DNA from: Amaranthus tricolor
Lineage: Eukaryota; Streptophyta; Magnoliopsida; Caryophyllales; Amaranthaceae
Length of the DNA: 64,000 nucleotides
NCBI RefSeq assembly: GCF_026212465.1
Contig: NC_080048.1
Span: 34,558,422 to 34,622,421 of the forward strand
Direction of reading: 5' to 3'
This document shows, piece after piece, positions 13,060-24,646 of the stretch. The stretch's first letter is position 1, and every line of letters starts with the position of its first letter. Below the pieces are notes generated by a model. The model searched no databases and had not been told where the DNA came from. It saw nothing but the letters and a program-made list of their open reading frames with translations. The position numbers and the translations under genes were made by a program.

Positions 13060-13388
13060 AGGAAATTATCAATAGTACCCTTAAATTTTGACACTTTATT
13101 AATGGTATCCCTAAGTTTTTTTTTTATTATCAACGATACTATCGTATTATTGAGCGTTTTATAACCGTAACCTTCTTTAACTTTTTCCGTTTAAAATTGT
13201 CCAAAACCGTTAACTATTTTTATGTTTTGAACTAAAAAATAAAAAAAGTTAACGAATTTGGACGAAAAATATGTAAAAAGTTCATAGTTGTAAGACGCTC
13301 AATAATATGAGGGTACCATTGATAATATAAAACTTAGGGGTACTATTAATAAAGTGTCAAAACTCAGGGGTACCATTGATAATTTTCC
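13060..13388. mobile_element. Fold-back MITE with GGAAA/TTTCC ends and 9-bp duplication
   Basis: Arms of about 65 bp are inverted copies, running from GGAAATTATCAATAGTACCC to GGGTACCATTGATAATTTTCC. The inner parts also pair (TTGAGCGTTTTATAAC against GTAAGACGCTCAA). Flanks are an identical 9 bp, AAAAATATA, at 13051-13059 and 13389-13397. A 9-bp duplication and long inverted repeats point to a Mutator-like non-autonomous element. Confidence 0.85.
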
Positions 13389-13597
13389 AAAAATATATAA
13401 TAAGTTAATTTTTCAACATATATAATTAATTCAACATTAGCACTTAATTTGCTGTGAATATTCAATCTTTGTCTTACTTTACTGACAGTATATATCATTA
13501 GTAATATGACATGTTTGGGCCAATGTAAGTTAATTTTTCCAAATGAAAATTCAGCAAACTGAAAGGATTGGAAGGAGTACTAGCTTTACCAATACTA

Positions 13598-13609
13598 CTA
13601 TATATATAT
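13598..13609 (+). promoter_or_regulatory. Probable TATA box of the MFS gene
   Basis: CTATATATATATTT lies about 110 bp before the ATG at 13718 and is followed by a CT-rich leader (TTTCCCTCTCTC), as in many plant promoters. Confidence 0.5.
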
Positions 13610-13717
13610 TTCCCTCTCTCAAGTTTAGCTACATACTCACACCCACATTTTACATCGACTCAAGTAAACTTACCTCCCCACACAGCACAAACTGCCGGCC
13701 CTCTCTTAAGTCTACTC

Positions 13718-16700
13718 ATGGTGGGCGAAGGCGGTAACGGCTCACGACACATGGTGTCGCGAGTCGTGTCTGGGCAGTGGTTCATGGTGTTCTCTGCCCT
13801 ACTAGTGTTATCTGTATCAGGGGCCACTTACATGTTTGGATCATACTCTCAAGACATCAAAGATTCCTTAGGATATGATCAAACTACCCTTAACTTACTT
13901 AGTTTTTTCAAAGATTTGGGATCCATTGCTGGGATACCTTCAGGGTTACTCATGGAAGTGACCCCACCTTGGGTTGTATTAGTTGTTGGTGCTGTCCTTA
14001 ATTTCTTTGGCTACTTCATGATGTGGTTAGCTGTTACCAAACGAATTGATAGGCCTGCTGTTTGGCAAATGTGCTTGTATATTTGTGTAGGTACGTCACT
14101 TATTTCTTGCTAATAATTACACATCGTGCCGTAGAGTATGTAACATATATTGAGATTTAACCTAAAAATTTAAGTATATTTTTTTAAATTACGTGGTAAA
14201 CTTGAAGGAGAGGACCTAGAAGAAAATTAAACTCGGTATCAGGGGATCTTTGAGGGTGTGCGAGGTGATCGATCGCACAGGGCCCCTCTTTCTCCCTTAT
14301 ATGAAAAAGTTAATCAAAAAAAGATATATGAAAGTTTATTAATAAAATAAATATATTTATCATAAATAAAACGCAAAATAAAAGTTTTGCACATGACCTC
14401 TAAATTTTTCAAGACGGCTCTAAATCAGTATGTTACCTGGAGTCGAAAAAGTGATATTTATTTCAAACTGAGATAAGTATGGGTTCTATTAAGAATTATT
14501 GTTTATTCATGGTTTTGAAATATCTTCATGTTTGCATTCTCATCCTCATATAGTTCTTTCAAAGGTACTTGATAAGGTAGCAAGGTTGGTTGTCCTATAT
14601 AAGAGTAAATACCACAGTAAAAGAAACTTAATTTGACACCATAGCATGTCGATTATACTGATTGGTATTGAGAAACAAATATTGGTCCATACTTACAAAA
14701 GATGCAAAATGATTTGATTTGTTGATTGAAATAATGGTTATGAGACAGTTTTAGAGGGTGTTTGGTATAAACTTTTTTATACTAAGTAAGAGATTCAATT
14801 ACCATTACTGCACATATTTGTTTGGTATGATATTAGATTAATCCAATCCCTTTCTTGAGGGTAATGGATACCCTTACTTTGTTACCACCCATTTATGTCA
14901 AGTAACAAATTCTCTTTCTATGATCAATTAAGTGTTTCCCTTATATTTTCATACCAACCACCATATAACTACAACCCATACCCTTACCCTTACTCCTCTT
15001 TATCATTTTCCTTTCCATTACATTTTATATTCTCATACCAAACACCCCTTTAGTGTTAACCAAACTTAATGTGTCACCTAGGGGTGGATGTAATAAGGTT
15101 GGTTAATATTGTCAATTGAGAGCATTTAACTTATGCATGAACTATACTTAGAAATACTAATAATATTTGTGTTCGTTAAATTGGTAGGAGATTTTCTGTG
15201 CTATAGTTTTTTAAAGGGTTCAAAAACATTTATTCATTTATTTATATTATCGACACCATTAGCTTTTTATGATCTAAATTCACCTCTGATCTCACCAAGT
15301 TATAAAAAAATGATTTAAGTAGGTCAAACATAATAATTAGCATTAGTTAATTGGTTTTTTTTAACCAAAATTATATAATCATATTTTTGACTATTTATTT
15401 AATACTAAAAATTAAATGGGCCATAACTTATAAGTTTATGTGTGAATGTTTTCATTCAATTCAAATCAAATCAAATCAAATATAATAAAATACTAATTTT
15501 TTATTGAGACCATCTCATCATAAGACGACCTTAATTGAATCAGCCTAAGCTCTTAAAAAAAATGATTGCCTTATAAAATTCAAATGTCTTTTTTTTGTAT
15601 TTTTTTACTAATGGGTTATTTGTATGGGCTCATTTCACGGTGAGACGGTCTCATACAAGACTTGCTGTAAATAAAAAATAAAAATTCTTACTTGAGACCG
15701 TCTTTTGTAAAGAGGGCTTTCAAAAGCTCAGCCCAAATCTAATTATGTTAATTTTAAAAAAAAGTGGCGCGCGTGTGTGAAGTGGAATGTGACAGATCAC
15801 ACAATATATTTTGGGTTATAACATAATATATTTGGTGTTATAACGGCATATATTTGGGGGTTGTGACATAATTTATTTGGGCTTATAACAATATATATAT
15901 ATTTGAGGTTATAACATAATATATATGGGGTTATAACATAATATATATGGAGTTATAACATAATATATTGGGGTTAAAACATAATATATTTAGAGTTATA
16001 ACAATATATATTTGAGGTTATAATATAATATATATGAGGTTATAACGACATATATTTGGAGAAATAACATAATATATTTGTTATTATAGAAATACTATAC
16101 CCTCAAACCCAGACTATTACATATCCAACTAAATATAATATGTTATAACCCCAAATATATTATGTTATAACCACAACTATATGTTACTACAACCCCATAT
16201 ATATTATGTTATAACCTCAAATAAATATTATTATAACTTCAAATATATTATGTTATAACCCCAAATAAATGTTGTTATAACGCAAAATATATTATGCGAC
16301 TTTTCACATTCCACTTTACACGCGTGCGTCACTTTTTTAAAAAAAATTAACATAAATTAGATTTGAATTAGTCTCTTAAAAGTTAAAAGTCGTCTTTACA
16401 AAAAATTGTTTCTCAAGAGACAGCCTTAATAAAAAAAATATGTATTTCAAGAAGCTCGAGTAGACCTACATTTATTGCTTGTACAAAATATATGTATTTA
16501 GTGATTTTTCAGTAGAGTTGATTCAGAAATCAACTATGAAGGGGGATAAGCTAAGAGGATTTCACATTCCTCATTCACAATGTGAGACAATCAATAAAAG
16601 TATTTTGGAGTCTTAGCTCCTCAACTTCCAACAAATATATCTAATAGTCTACTAAAAAATAATAAGGTTAAATTCTTAATTTAAAGATAATATCTCAAAT

Positions 16701-19700
16701 AATATAAAATTTAAAATAGTTACAATAAAATTTAATATCATCATATTTAATATTTTGCCTGAAAGTAGGATATGGATGAGGGAAGGTGAGGAACAATTCA
16801 TACCCGTACTCTCTTCACATGGAGGATTAGAGGAAAGTGATTGATTTTACCCAAAAATTAAGAGTCATACAAAAGGAAGATATGAGTGGCAACATTGTCT
16901 CAAGAGTACAACCACTAGCAGAAAAAAAAAAACACAAGCAAAAAAACTAGGTCTAACCAAAAAATAAAATAAGAAAGAATAAATAAATAAGATAAAACCA
17001 CGATAAGTATACAAAGAAACAAAGCATAGCGTGTAAGAAGCAACTAGACACTAGAGTAGAGAGTAACTAAAAAAACTACTAGTAGTCTAAAAACATTTGA
17101 GGATATTTTCCATAACAAAATATTGATTCTTCGTCATCATCATATCTAGTGTATCCCGCTCATAGAAAACTATGGTTAGGGTCTAGGAAAGGATGAAAGA
17201 CGGCAGCTCATACCCATAGAGGAGAGTGCGGTCAAAGAATTTCTCGACTCAAAAAAGATCTTCTAAAAGAGAAAAACCTGCGACTTACAAATAGAATACA
17301 TAAATAAGAAACAAAATATTGATTGAAGTAGTAAAAAAATTTGATGTTTCTTATACAATTATTTTGTGAATTGGTAACAAGATACATAAATAAGGAAGAT
17401 ATTAAAGTTAAAATTAAATGATCTGTTTTTATCAATCTCAAATTAGCAAACTTTTTATTTTTGTCTGTCTGTTGAACATTTCAATATTTTTGTTTATGAA
17501 AATGTCACCACTTATTTTGAAAAAAAAAAAATTTCATCCATGCATTCTCTTTCTCATTTAACATGATCAATACAATCTTTTATTCATTATTCATTGTATT
17601 TCTCCCATTTTACTTTATACCATTTTTTATTATTTAATTTTTGTTTCACTGATGCTGCACCATTTTCTTTTGGTCTTATTTTTATTTTTTATTATCATCC
17701 AAAAATTTATAATCTCTCTTAACCCCTCATTTCTATTCTCTATTTGTTTTTTATTTTATTCTCCAATCTAATTTTTTTTACTAAATTTCACTCATTTCTG
17801 CTCTCTTAACCACTTATGTCTATATCATTATTTATTGTCAATTTGCAAATGATTTCAGATAGGATTAGGAGTATGAAATAAGACAATTTATTCAATAAAA
17901 ATCCTGTATAAAATTAATTCACGTTAAAATATTATGCATATTTCCATTTAAAAAAATCAAATAAATTAAGCAGACAAAATGTTAATATTAAAAAAATTAA
18001 ATAATTAATTTTTATTGTAAACTAATCTATACAAAACTTATTCATTAAATGAGTATATTGTAACCAATGGAGATGCAGGCTGTTAGCTTCACGACTTAAA
18101 TCACTTTTTATTACTTATCTTATTATCTTTACAAAAGAAGGATTACCAACGAAAATTTAATATCTGATGTGATTCCTAAAGACAATGTCGGCCCATATTA
18201 ATCCACTAATATCTAACTTCATTTATTGCCAACGATTATTTTTTAGTCAATATAAAGGATAATTCCACGTATGAAATAGTCATAATATCATTTATTTTGT
18301 CTGAACTATTGCGTGTAATTCACAAATAAGATTTTGTTTAATTCGTCTTAACATATATTTAAATTTTCCTCTTATTTTGTAATACACGCTTGTCTCTAGG
18401 GTTCTTCAAAAATTTCAAAAAATTTTGTCTAGGATTTTTAATATAGTAATATTTACAATTTTCAACTATAATTAAGTTTCATATATTGTTAATTAGATTA
18501 AATTTTTGAATATACAACCATATAATTTTTTGAAAAACTTCAAAAAATGAGCTTAACTAAAATAACAAGCCGAAGTGAGCTTTAATATTTATATGTAAAA
18601 AAATCACATATTTTTTAAAAAGCCCCCCAAAAAAAATTTTAACCGGATATTTGGTATCCAATCCAAATTATATCGGATTTCGGATTGGAACCAAATCATA
18701 ATTCTTACTATCCAAAAAACCGAATATTCGGAACCAATTCGATTTGATATCCAATTTTGAATATCTTTTATTGTGCTTTATTCCTGGTCGCTGTAAATAA
18801 CTTTTATTGTGCTTATTAAATTATAAAAATTAATATTGTAATGATTGAGGCCTCTAGATATGTTTATCAACTTAAGTTTTTAGTTGAATTGGTTTTTTGA
18901 CATGCTATTAGATGCCGAGTCTGATAATTAAGACCCCTAAATATGTTACATACTCTAACACATTTATTACAATTGAATCACTTTACTAAATCTAGTAAAT
19001 AGCTTATTTATTTTAATTTTAAATTTGGTAATCTAAAATCTAAAATGATATTGTAATGATTGCAATACAGGTGCAAATTCCCAAGCATTTTCAAACACAG
19101 GTGCACTTGTTACCGTTGTAAAGAACTTTCCAGAAAGTCGAGGAGTTGTTTTAGGCCTATTGAAAGGTTTTGTTGGTCTAAGTGGTGCAATAATAACCCA
19201 AATCTATCATGCCTTATATGGTGCCCCTAAATCAAATAAGGCACTTATTCTTCTAATTGGTTGGCTACCCGCCGTTATATCCTTCGCATTCTTAAGAACT
19301 ATTCGAATGATGAAAGTTGTTAAACAAAAAAATGAACTCAAAGTCATCTATGAGCTTCTTTATTTTTCCCTTGGCCTCGCCGGTTTTCTTATGGTTATGA
19401 TTTTACTTCAGAAGACAACGCATTTTACTCGAGGCGAGTACATAGCCAGCGGTGTTGTGGTAACTTTACTACTCCTTTTACCTCTTTATACAGTAACTAA
19501 AGAAGAATACCGGCTAGTGAAACAGAAAAACCGTGATTTGGGGGGTTTTTCTAATAACGTTAACATTGTGGTGAATAATGATGAGGGTAACCAACCCAAC
19601 GATCTGTATGACTTGCAATCCACGCCTAAACCTGTCTTGTCTAGCCCATTAACCGTGTCTAATAGTAAGGAAAGTCAAGTTCTGAATAACGTTACCAAAT

Positions 19701-20542
19701 CATTAAAGGTTAAACCAAGAGAAGTAGATGGTTGTTTTGAAAATATTTTCCGGGCACCTGATCGAGGAGATGATTACACGATATTGCAAGCACTTTTCAA
19801 TATAGATATGCTTATTTTATTCATCACTATAACTAGCGGAGTTGGTGGTGCGTTGACTGCAATCGACAATTTAGGTCAAATCGGAGCATCACTCGGATAC
19901 CCAGCTAAGAGCATAGACACATTTGTCTCTCTAACTAGTATATTGAACTATTTGGGTCGGGTCGTCGCCGGAGTTTACTCTGAAAAGTTGTTAAAAAAGT
20001 ACAAGCTTCCAAGACCTCTTTTTCTCACATCCATGTTATTGCTCGCTTGTGTGGGCCACCTTCTAATAGCTTTGAATGTACCTAATGGGCTTTATGTAGC
20101 AACTGTTGTTATTGGGTTTGCTTATGGGGCCCAATGGCCTTTACTCTTCAGCATAATATCCGAGTTATATGGGCTTAAATACTACTCAACTTTATACAAT
20201 TTTGGGACTATTGCAAGCCCAGTTGGGGGTTACATTCTTAATGTGAGACTAACGGGCTATTTATATGATAAAGAAGCTGAAAGACAATTGATAGATTCTG
20301 GCAGGAACAGGAGAACAAATGAAGAGCTAAATTGTGTGGGACCCAAATGTTTTCGTTTGTCATTTCTTATAATTACGGCTGCAACACTTTTTAGTATGTT
20401 TATTTCATTGATTTTAGTAGTTAGAACTAGAAAGTTTTATCAAGGTGATATTTATAAAAGGTTTAGGGAAGATGAAAAAGTTGTTGAGACTGAGATGGTT
20501 GATGGTACTCCAAATCAAGAGAATAAGATCGAAACTCATTAG
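13718..20542 (+). CDS. Nodulin-like / MFS transporter (NFD4-like), two exons
   Basis: Exon 1 is 13718-14090 and exon 2 is 19071-20542. The donor is GTACGT at 14091 and the acceptor TGCAATACAG ends at 19070. The join is phase 1 (Gly) and gives 614 aa. The start follows the family: a short hydrophilic leader, then [20 protein letters not shown], the first membrane segment. The N-terminal half matches the Nodulin-like domain ([61 protein letters not shown]). A hydrophilic loop of about 100 residues follows, then a C-terminal MFS half ([23 protein letters not shown]). About 12 membrane segments are expected. Length and two-exon layout fit plant NUCLEAR FUSION DEFECTIVE 4-like proteins. The substrate cannot be told from sequence. 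Confidence 0.92.
14755..15048. mobile_element. MITE with GGGTGTTTGGTAT ends
   Basis: It starts AGGGTGTTTGGTATAA and ends TCATACCAAACACCCC. It is flanked by TTTAG on both sides (14750-14754 and 15049-15053). At 294 bp it has no coding capacity. It lies inside the MFS gene intron. Confidence 0.78.
15505..15665. repeat. Dispersed GAGACGGTCTC repeat copy
   Basis: Starts GAGACCATCTCATCATAAGA and ends CACGGTGAGACGGTCTCATA followed by CAAGACTTGCT. A close copy lies at about 52185-52345, sharing the same order of blocks including TTTTTTACTAATGGGTT. Confidence 0.7.
15690..16430. mobile_element. Fold-back element with tandem-repeat arms
   Basis: Outer arms pair over about 100 bp. The left arm carries GAGACCGTCTTTTGTAAAGA, GTTAATTTTAAAAAAAAGTG, GGCGCGCGTGTG and AGTGGAATGTGAC. 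The right arm carries the complements CACATTCCACTT, CGCGTGCGTCAC and a GTCTTTACAAAAA block. Between them lie about 11 units of roughly 21-25 bp (GGTTATAACATAATATATTT) on the left half and their reverse complements on the right half. Orientation switches near 16080-16130. No open frame is present. Confidence 0.82.
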
Positions 20543-22387
20543 TAACAATGTCATGTTTTTTATGTTTATAGATTGGCGGAGTCTATATGTAGACTCGATC
20601 TTATGGCCTATGTATAATGTTGTAACGTACTCCCTTGTACCTTCTATAGTATACAATACTTATTGATTTAACAAGCTATTATAGTATTACATATATTGAT
20701 TAAGTATTGAAAATTCTTAGAGACGAAGGAAGTGATAATGATATTCCGTATAAGATTTAACCATGTGTATGGATGATTAGTATTTCCTTGTATATTTGTA
20801 TTGAACTATAAAAATAATTTTGTGATCGCTTTTTTAATCTGTAGGCATAATTTTAATTGTTACACTGTTGTTTAGTTTTTGTTAAGTTAAACCTTCCTTA
20901 TCCCTTTAAATTTACTATATGACACAAGTTGAATTTATAATTTTGTGAATATATTATAGCAAATTTAAAAAGATAAACAAATATATTTATTCCACCAATC
21001 ATATCAAATACAAATTACACTTTGGTGAGTAAGACAAACTTTCTAAGGACCCTTTGGCATCACTAAAGGGGTTACTTGATAAGTACATATATATGATTTT
21101 CTTTCCCCCAATAATGTGCTTAATTGGAATGTTTACAAGCTAGTTTGGGTTAGTGTTACTTTCCATGAATTTACTCATTTAATTAAAATTGAGTATGACT
21201 TGATTCGATCCGACCCACATTTTTATAAAAATTAAGTCATATCGTCAAGATGTTTACATATATACAAGAATCGTAATTTACCTTGCCTAAGATATCATGC
21301 TTGAAATTCGTTCAAATACCTAACGGCCCGTTTAGTTAGTGGTACTAAATGACAGTAATGAGAATGTTTTATAGTGTAAAATTTCATTAAAAGTTCTATA
21401 TCATTCCCATGGTAATGAAACTTTGATCACAAAAAAGTTTTTTTATTTACAAATTTTCATTTCCTAATACCACATTTTCCAATGGCAATCCATTGGAATG
21501 ATTTTATGAAGAAAATGAGATAATTGAAGTTGGACAAGCATAACCATCAAGATAACCAAGAGATTTTTCAACTAAAATTACACTTATTTATCATTCTTAT
21601 TATCACCGTTTATTACTACCTACTAAACAGGCCGTAGTACACCTCTATCTATAGTTGTCGAACTAAATATCAAAGCATTAATATGGCTCTATGATGCTTT
21701 TTCCGGATTTTAAGTGCAATAGTCTCTTATATACTCCTATTTTATTAGGTTTTAGAATTCCAATCAATTCTCACACACAACATTTTAAACAAAATCACAA
21801 ATTCTTGCATTTTAGATTTCATATATGATTAAAATAGTCCAATTAATATAAATTATTAACAGATGAGCTTCTTATTTTGAGCTCACCTCACCAAGAAACA
21901 ACCTCTCAAGAGTATTTCAAAAAAATTAAAAGAATAGTGCAAAAAGTACAATTTTGGTCACAATTACAAAACGGTCACAATGAAGTATTAACTAAAGCCG
22001 TGAGACATTCCTTAAACCAATGTAGACACATTTTTTACAATTAACATTTTAAAAAATATTGGTTTTCATGTTATCCTGCAGGAATTGAAAGGGTAAGCTC
22101 AAACCAACAGAAATGGAGAAGCCAGCAGATTCATGAACAAAACATCAGTTTTCATCACCTAACGAAAGCTAACGAGTAACGACTAACGAGTATTCCTTCA
22201 ACTATGAAAATACAGGAGGATATTCTACATGTCGGTTAATTTCGGGTGTAGAATCATCAACAATGGAGGAGCGAAAACAGGCTAGAGAACGCAAGGGGAA
22301 TATACATCACTTTATTTCGTCTATTTTCAAAAGAAACACAATATTAACAAATACAAATTTACATTTTGAAAGCACATCTAACATACA
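20543..22387. other. Intergenic stretch between MFS and FAR1-related genes
   Basis: No gene is recognised apart from the convergent 3' ends. It holds a Tourist-like MITE (21324-21634) and, at about 21860-21910, a short fragment with GAGCTCACCTCACC that resembles the dispersed GAGAC-type repeats. Confidence 0.6.
21324..21634. mobile_element. Tourist-like (PIF/Harbinger) MITE
   Basis: It starts CGGCCCGTTTAGTTAGTGGTA and ends TACCTACTAAACAGGCCG. It is flanked by TAA on the left and TAG on the right, a slightly decayed 3-bp TWA-type target. It is the same family as 48871-49186, which is inverted relative to it; both contain a TTTCATTAxxAxTTCTATATCATT block. Confidence 0.8.
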
Positions 22388-24646
22388 TCATTCGTGCTTC
22401 TCTTCTGTGAGTCGAACTTTATTCAAGGACTCTAGAAACGTTTGCCAAGCCACCATATAATGATCTTGCGAGAACATACCTGCTTCAACTACCTGCATTG
22501 CTCGTTTGTGCAAATGTCCGTACCATTGTGTAGGATTGCTAATATCAATGGCATTAGAACCAAGATCAGGTACATATAAACGTTTGCAATCCTTCCTCCA
22601 TCGTTGGAGTATATATGGGAAAGGAATCTCCTCAACACCGTTGTGGTTTAGGACACTTAATGCGTGCCGACAAAGATAACCATTGAGAGAAAAGCCACCA
22701 CATGCACAACGTACCTCATTAACTGTTTTATCATACATCACTTCGAAGCTTCCGAACTCCTTCATGCCTCCACTGTCGCGTTCTTTCAACACGTATGTAG
22801 CGACAGGCCCAGACGTATGAACTTGGTTAATGCTCACACAAGCAGACATCATCTCGACTTCAACTTGGAACTTCTCGAAGATTTCTTTCGTATAAAATTT
22901 GGAAAGTTGTAGCTCATAGTAGCATCGCGTTCTTAACAAGAGGTTGGATCCACTGGACTCGAGATCATCGAGTGATTCCTTTTGTCGTTTTTTTTGAATG
23001 ATAACGTCATACAAGTCAAAGAATTCTTTTCCCGATGTTCTTTCATGGACATGACCTGCAAAAAAAGGAATAAAGGGTTCACCTGCTTGAGCAGTGAAAA
23101 GTCCCGCAAGAAATGTGTCCTTCTGGAAAACCGGAGCCCATTTTTCACGATCTTCATACCAATCTTGAAGCCACTCATGATCTTTTAGGTCAAACTGCTC
23201 TATCATGCTAACCCATGAAGTCTCAAATTCATCGACCTTCAAAGAACGATAGACAATTTGGTTCAAGAGTGACAGAAATGCTTCAGATTCCCGCAGTTGG
23301 CCCAAGTTCAAATGGATACTTTGCATCACAAGTGGCAACCAAAACCGATGATGGGCACGAGGATATACGTCAGAAATCGCACTTTGAATAGCCTGTGACC
23401 GGTCTGTGACAATAGTTTGAGGAGGGCGCCCCAACATACATGTAAGCCATGCTCTAAACAACCACACATAGTTTTCCACAGCTTCTTCAGCAATGAAAGC
23501 ACAACCCAGCAAAATAGACTGTCCATGGTGATTAATACCAATGAAAGCCACAAGAGGTATGCCATATTTGTTCGACAAACAGGTTGTGTCAACAGCCACA
23601 ACATCTCCAAAGTAATTGTACGCAGCCCTTGCCCTAGACTCTATCCAAAATACATTCTTCAGTTGACCTTCATCGTTCAAATCCATTATGTAAAAGAAAT
23701 TTGGATTTGTTAGTTGTTTCTGACAAAAATAGTTTAGTATAACTTGTGAATCTCCAGGTTTCAGCTTTAACCTACACGACTGAAGGTGGTTACCGTTCTC
23801 GGCCCCCCTGGATGTAATTCTCCAAGAGCTGGCGGCATCAATTGCAGAAGTACGGTATAACTTGATGGTGCGTACTTCTATATCAACTGTTGGCTCTAAG
23901 TTTCTTTTTATACCTACTTCGGCTTTCTTGTGCGACTTGGAGTTCTGAACCCTCTCGGGATCAAAGAGATGATTGTGTTCAAGTTTAACTTCATCAATCC
24001 TCCATCTATTTGTTTCCACCAACCTCAGCCTTATCATTGCTAGACAACCAGTCCTTGTTTCCTTCCTCCGGCAGGTTGCTTCTTTGAGAGTTTTAAAACC
24101 CTCACAATTGCAGCAGAGCACTGCACCACGCTTTTCTTTACTGTTGCGTTTTGTCCAAGACGATTTAACCCTAATAGCAAAACCCAATTCCTTAGCATAA
24201 CAGTTATAATAGTTATAAGCATCATCATAGGATTCGAACTCCATGCCCAGAATAGGTGGATGGCAACAATTCTCTTTAGATAAGCCATTTTCGTGATCAA
24301 TGCTCATAGTATGGGTTCCTTGATTAGTCTCCTGGCCATTGGAATCAAGGTCAAGCACCTCAAAGGTGCCACTTTCTAGGTTATGACCAACCTCGAGGAA
24401 TTGTTGACCATCACTGCAGTGATCTTCACCCTCTAACTCAATCATTTGTTCACTCTCATTTATATCAGTATCAATCTCAAAGTATTGTTCACTGTCATTC
24501 CCATGATCATCTCCATCAATTCCAAATCTTTGGTGAGCTTCACTCTCACGTTCATTGGCTTCCATTTCAAATAGCTCACTGTCGTCATCTTCTTGCTCTT
24601 CCATTTCTCCAAGGAGGTCCTCACTATTTTGGATGTTTTCTTTCAT
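22388..24646 (-). CDS. FAR1-RELATED SEQUENCE protein (FRS6-like)
   Basis: A single 752-residue frame starts at the ATG at 24646. It has an acidic N-terminus (1-125). A FAR1 DNA-binding domain spans about 134-230 (GMEFESYDDAYNYYNCYA, with Cys/His ligands ending LEHNH). A MULE-transposase-like domain spans about 345-440 (VVAVDTTCLSNKYG with Asp353; IVTDRS with Asp415). A SWIM zinc finger lies at 645-665 (CACGG...CRH). FRS proteins are domesticated Mutator transposases acting as nuclear transcription regulators in light and other responses. The C-terminal end (HLHKRAMQVVEAGM, LNKVRLTEEK) recalls the FRS6/FRS8 branch, from memory. An acceptor-like TTCTGTTCTAG lies immediately before the ATG, so an upstream, probably non-coding, exon is likely. 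Confidence 0.93.
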   Translation of the reverse strand: MKENIQNSEDLLGEMEEQEDDDSELFEMEANERESEAHQRFGIDGDDHGNDSEQYFEIDTDINESEQMIELEGEDHCSDGQQFLEVGHNLESGTFEVLDLDSNGQETNQGTHTMSIDHENGLSKENCCHPPILGMEFESYDDAYNYYNCYAKELGFAIRVKSSWTKRNSKEKRGAVLCCNCEGFKTLKEATCRRKETRTGCLAMIRLRLVETNRWRIDEVKLEHNHLFDPERVQNSKSHKKAEVGIKRNLEPTVDIEVRTIKLYRTSAIDAASSWRITSRGAENGNHLQSCRLKLKPGDSQVILNYFCQKQLTNPNFFYIMDLNDEGQLKNVFWIESRARAAYNYFGDVVAVDTTCLSNKYGIPLVAFIGINHHGQSILLGCAFIAEEAVENYVWLFRAWLTCMLGRPPQTIVTDRSQAIQSAISDVYPRAHHRFWLPLVMQSIHLNLGQLRESEAFLSLLNQIVYRSLKVDEFETSWVSMIEQFDLKDHEWLQDWYEDREKWAPVFQKDTFLAGLFTAQAGEPFIPFFAGHVHERTSGKEFFDLYDVIIQKKRQKESLDDLESSGSNLLLRTRCYYELQLSKFYTKEIFEKFQVEVEMMSACVSINQVHTSGPVATYVLKERDSGGMKEFGSFEVMYDKTVNEVRCACGGFSLNGYLCRHALSVLNHNGVEEIPFPYILQRWRKDCKRLYVPDLGSNAIDISNPTQWYGHLHKRAMQVVEAGMFSQDHYMVAWQTFLESLNKVRLTEEKHE

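Larger units (their letters stand above)
14091..19070 (+). other. Large intron of the MFS gene
   Basis: The 4980-bp intron holds a MITE (14755-15048), a GAGACGGTCTC-type repeat (about 15505-15665), a large fold-back element (about 15690-16430) and a fragment near 18640-18770 with GGATTGGAACC-type motifs. No coding frame inside is convincing. Confidence 0.8.
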
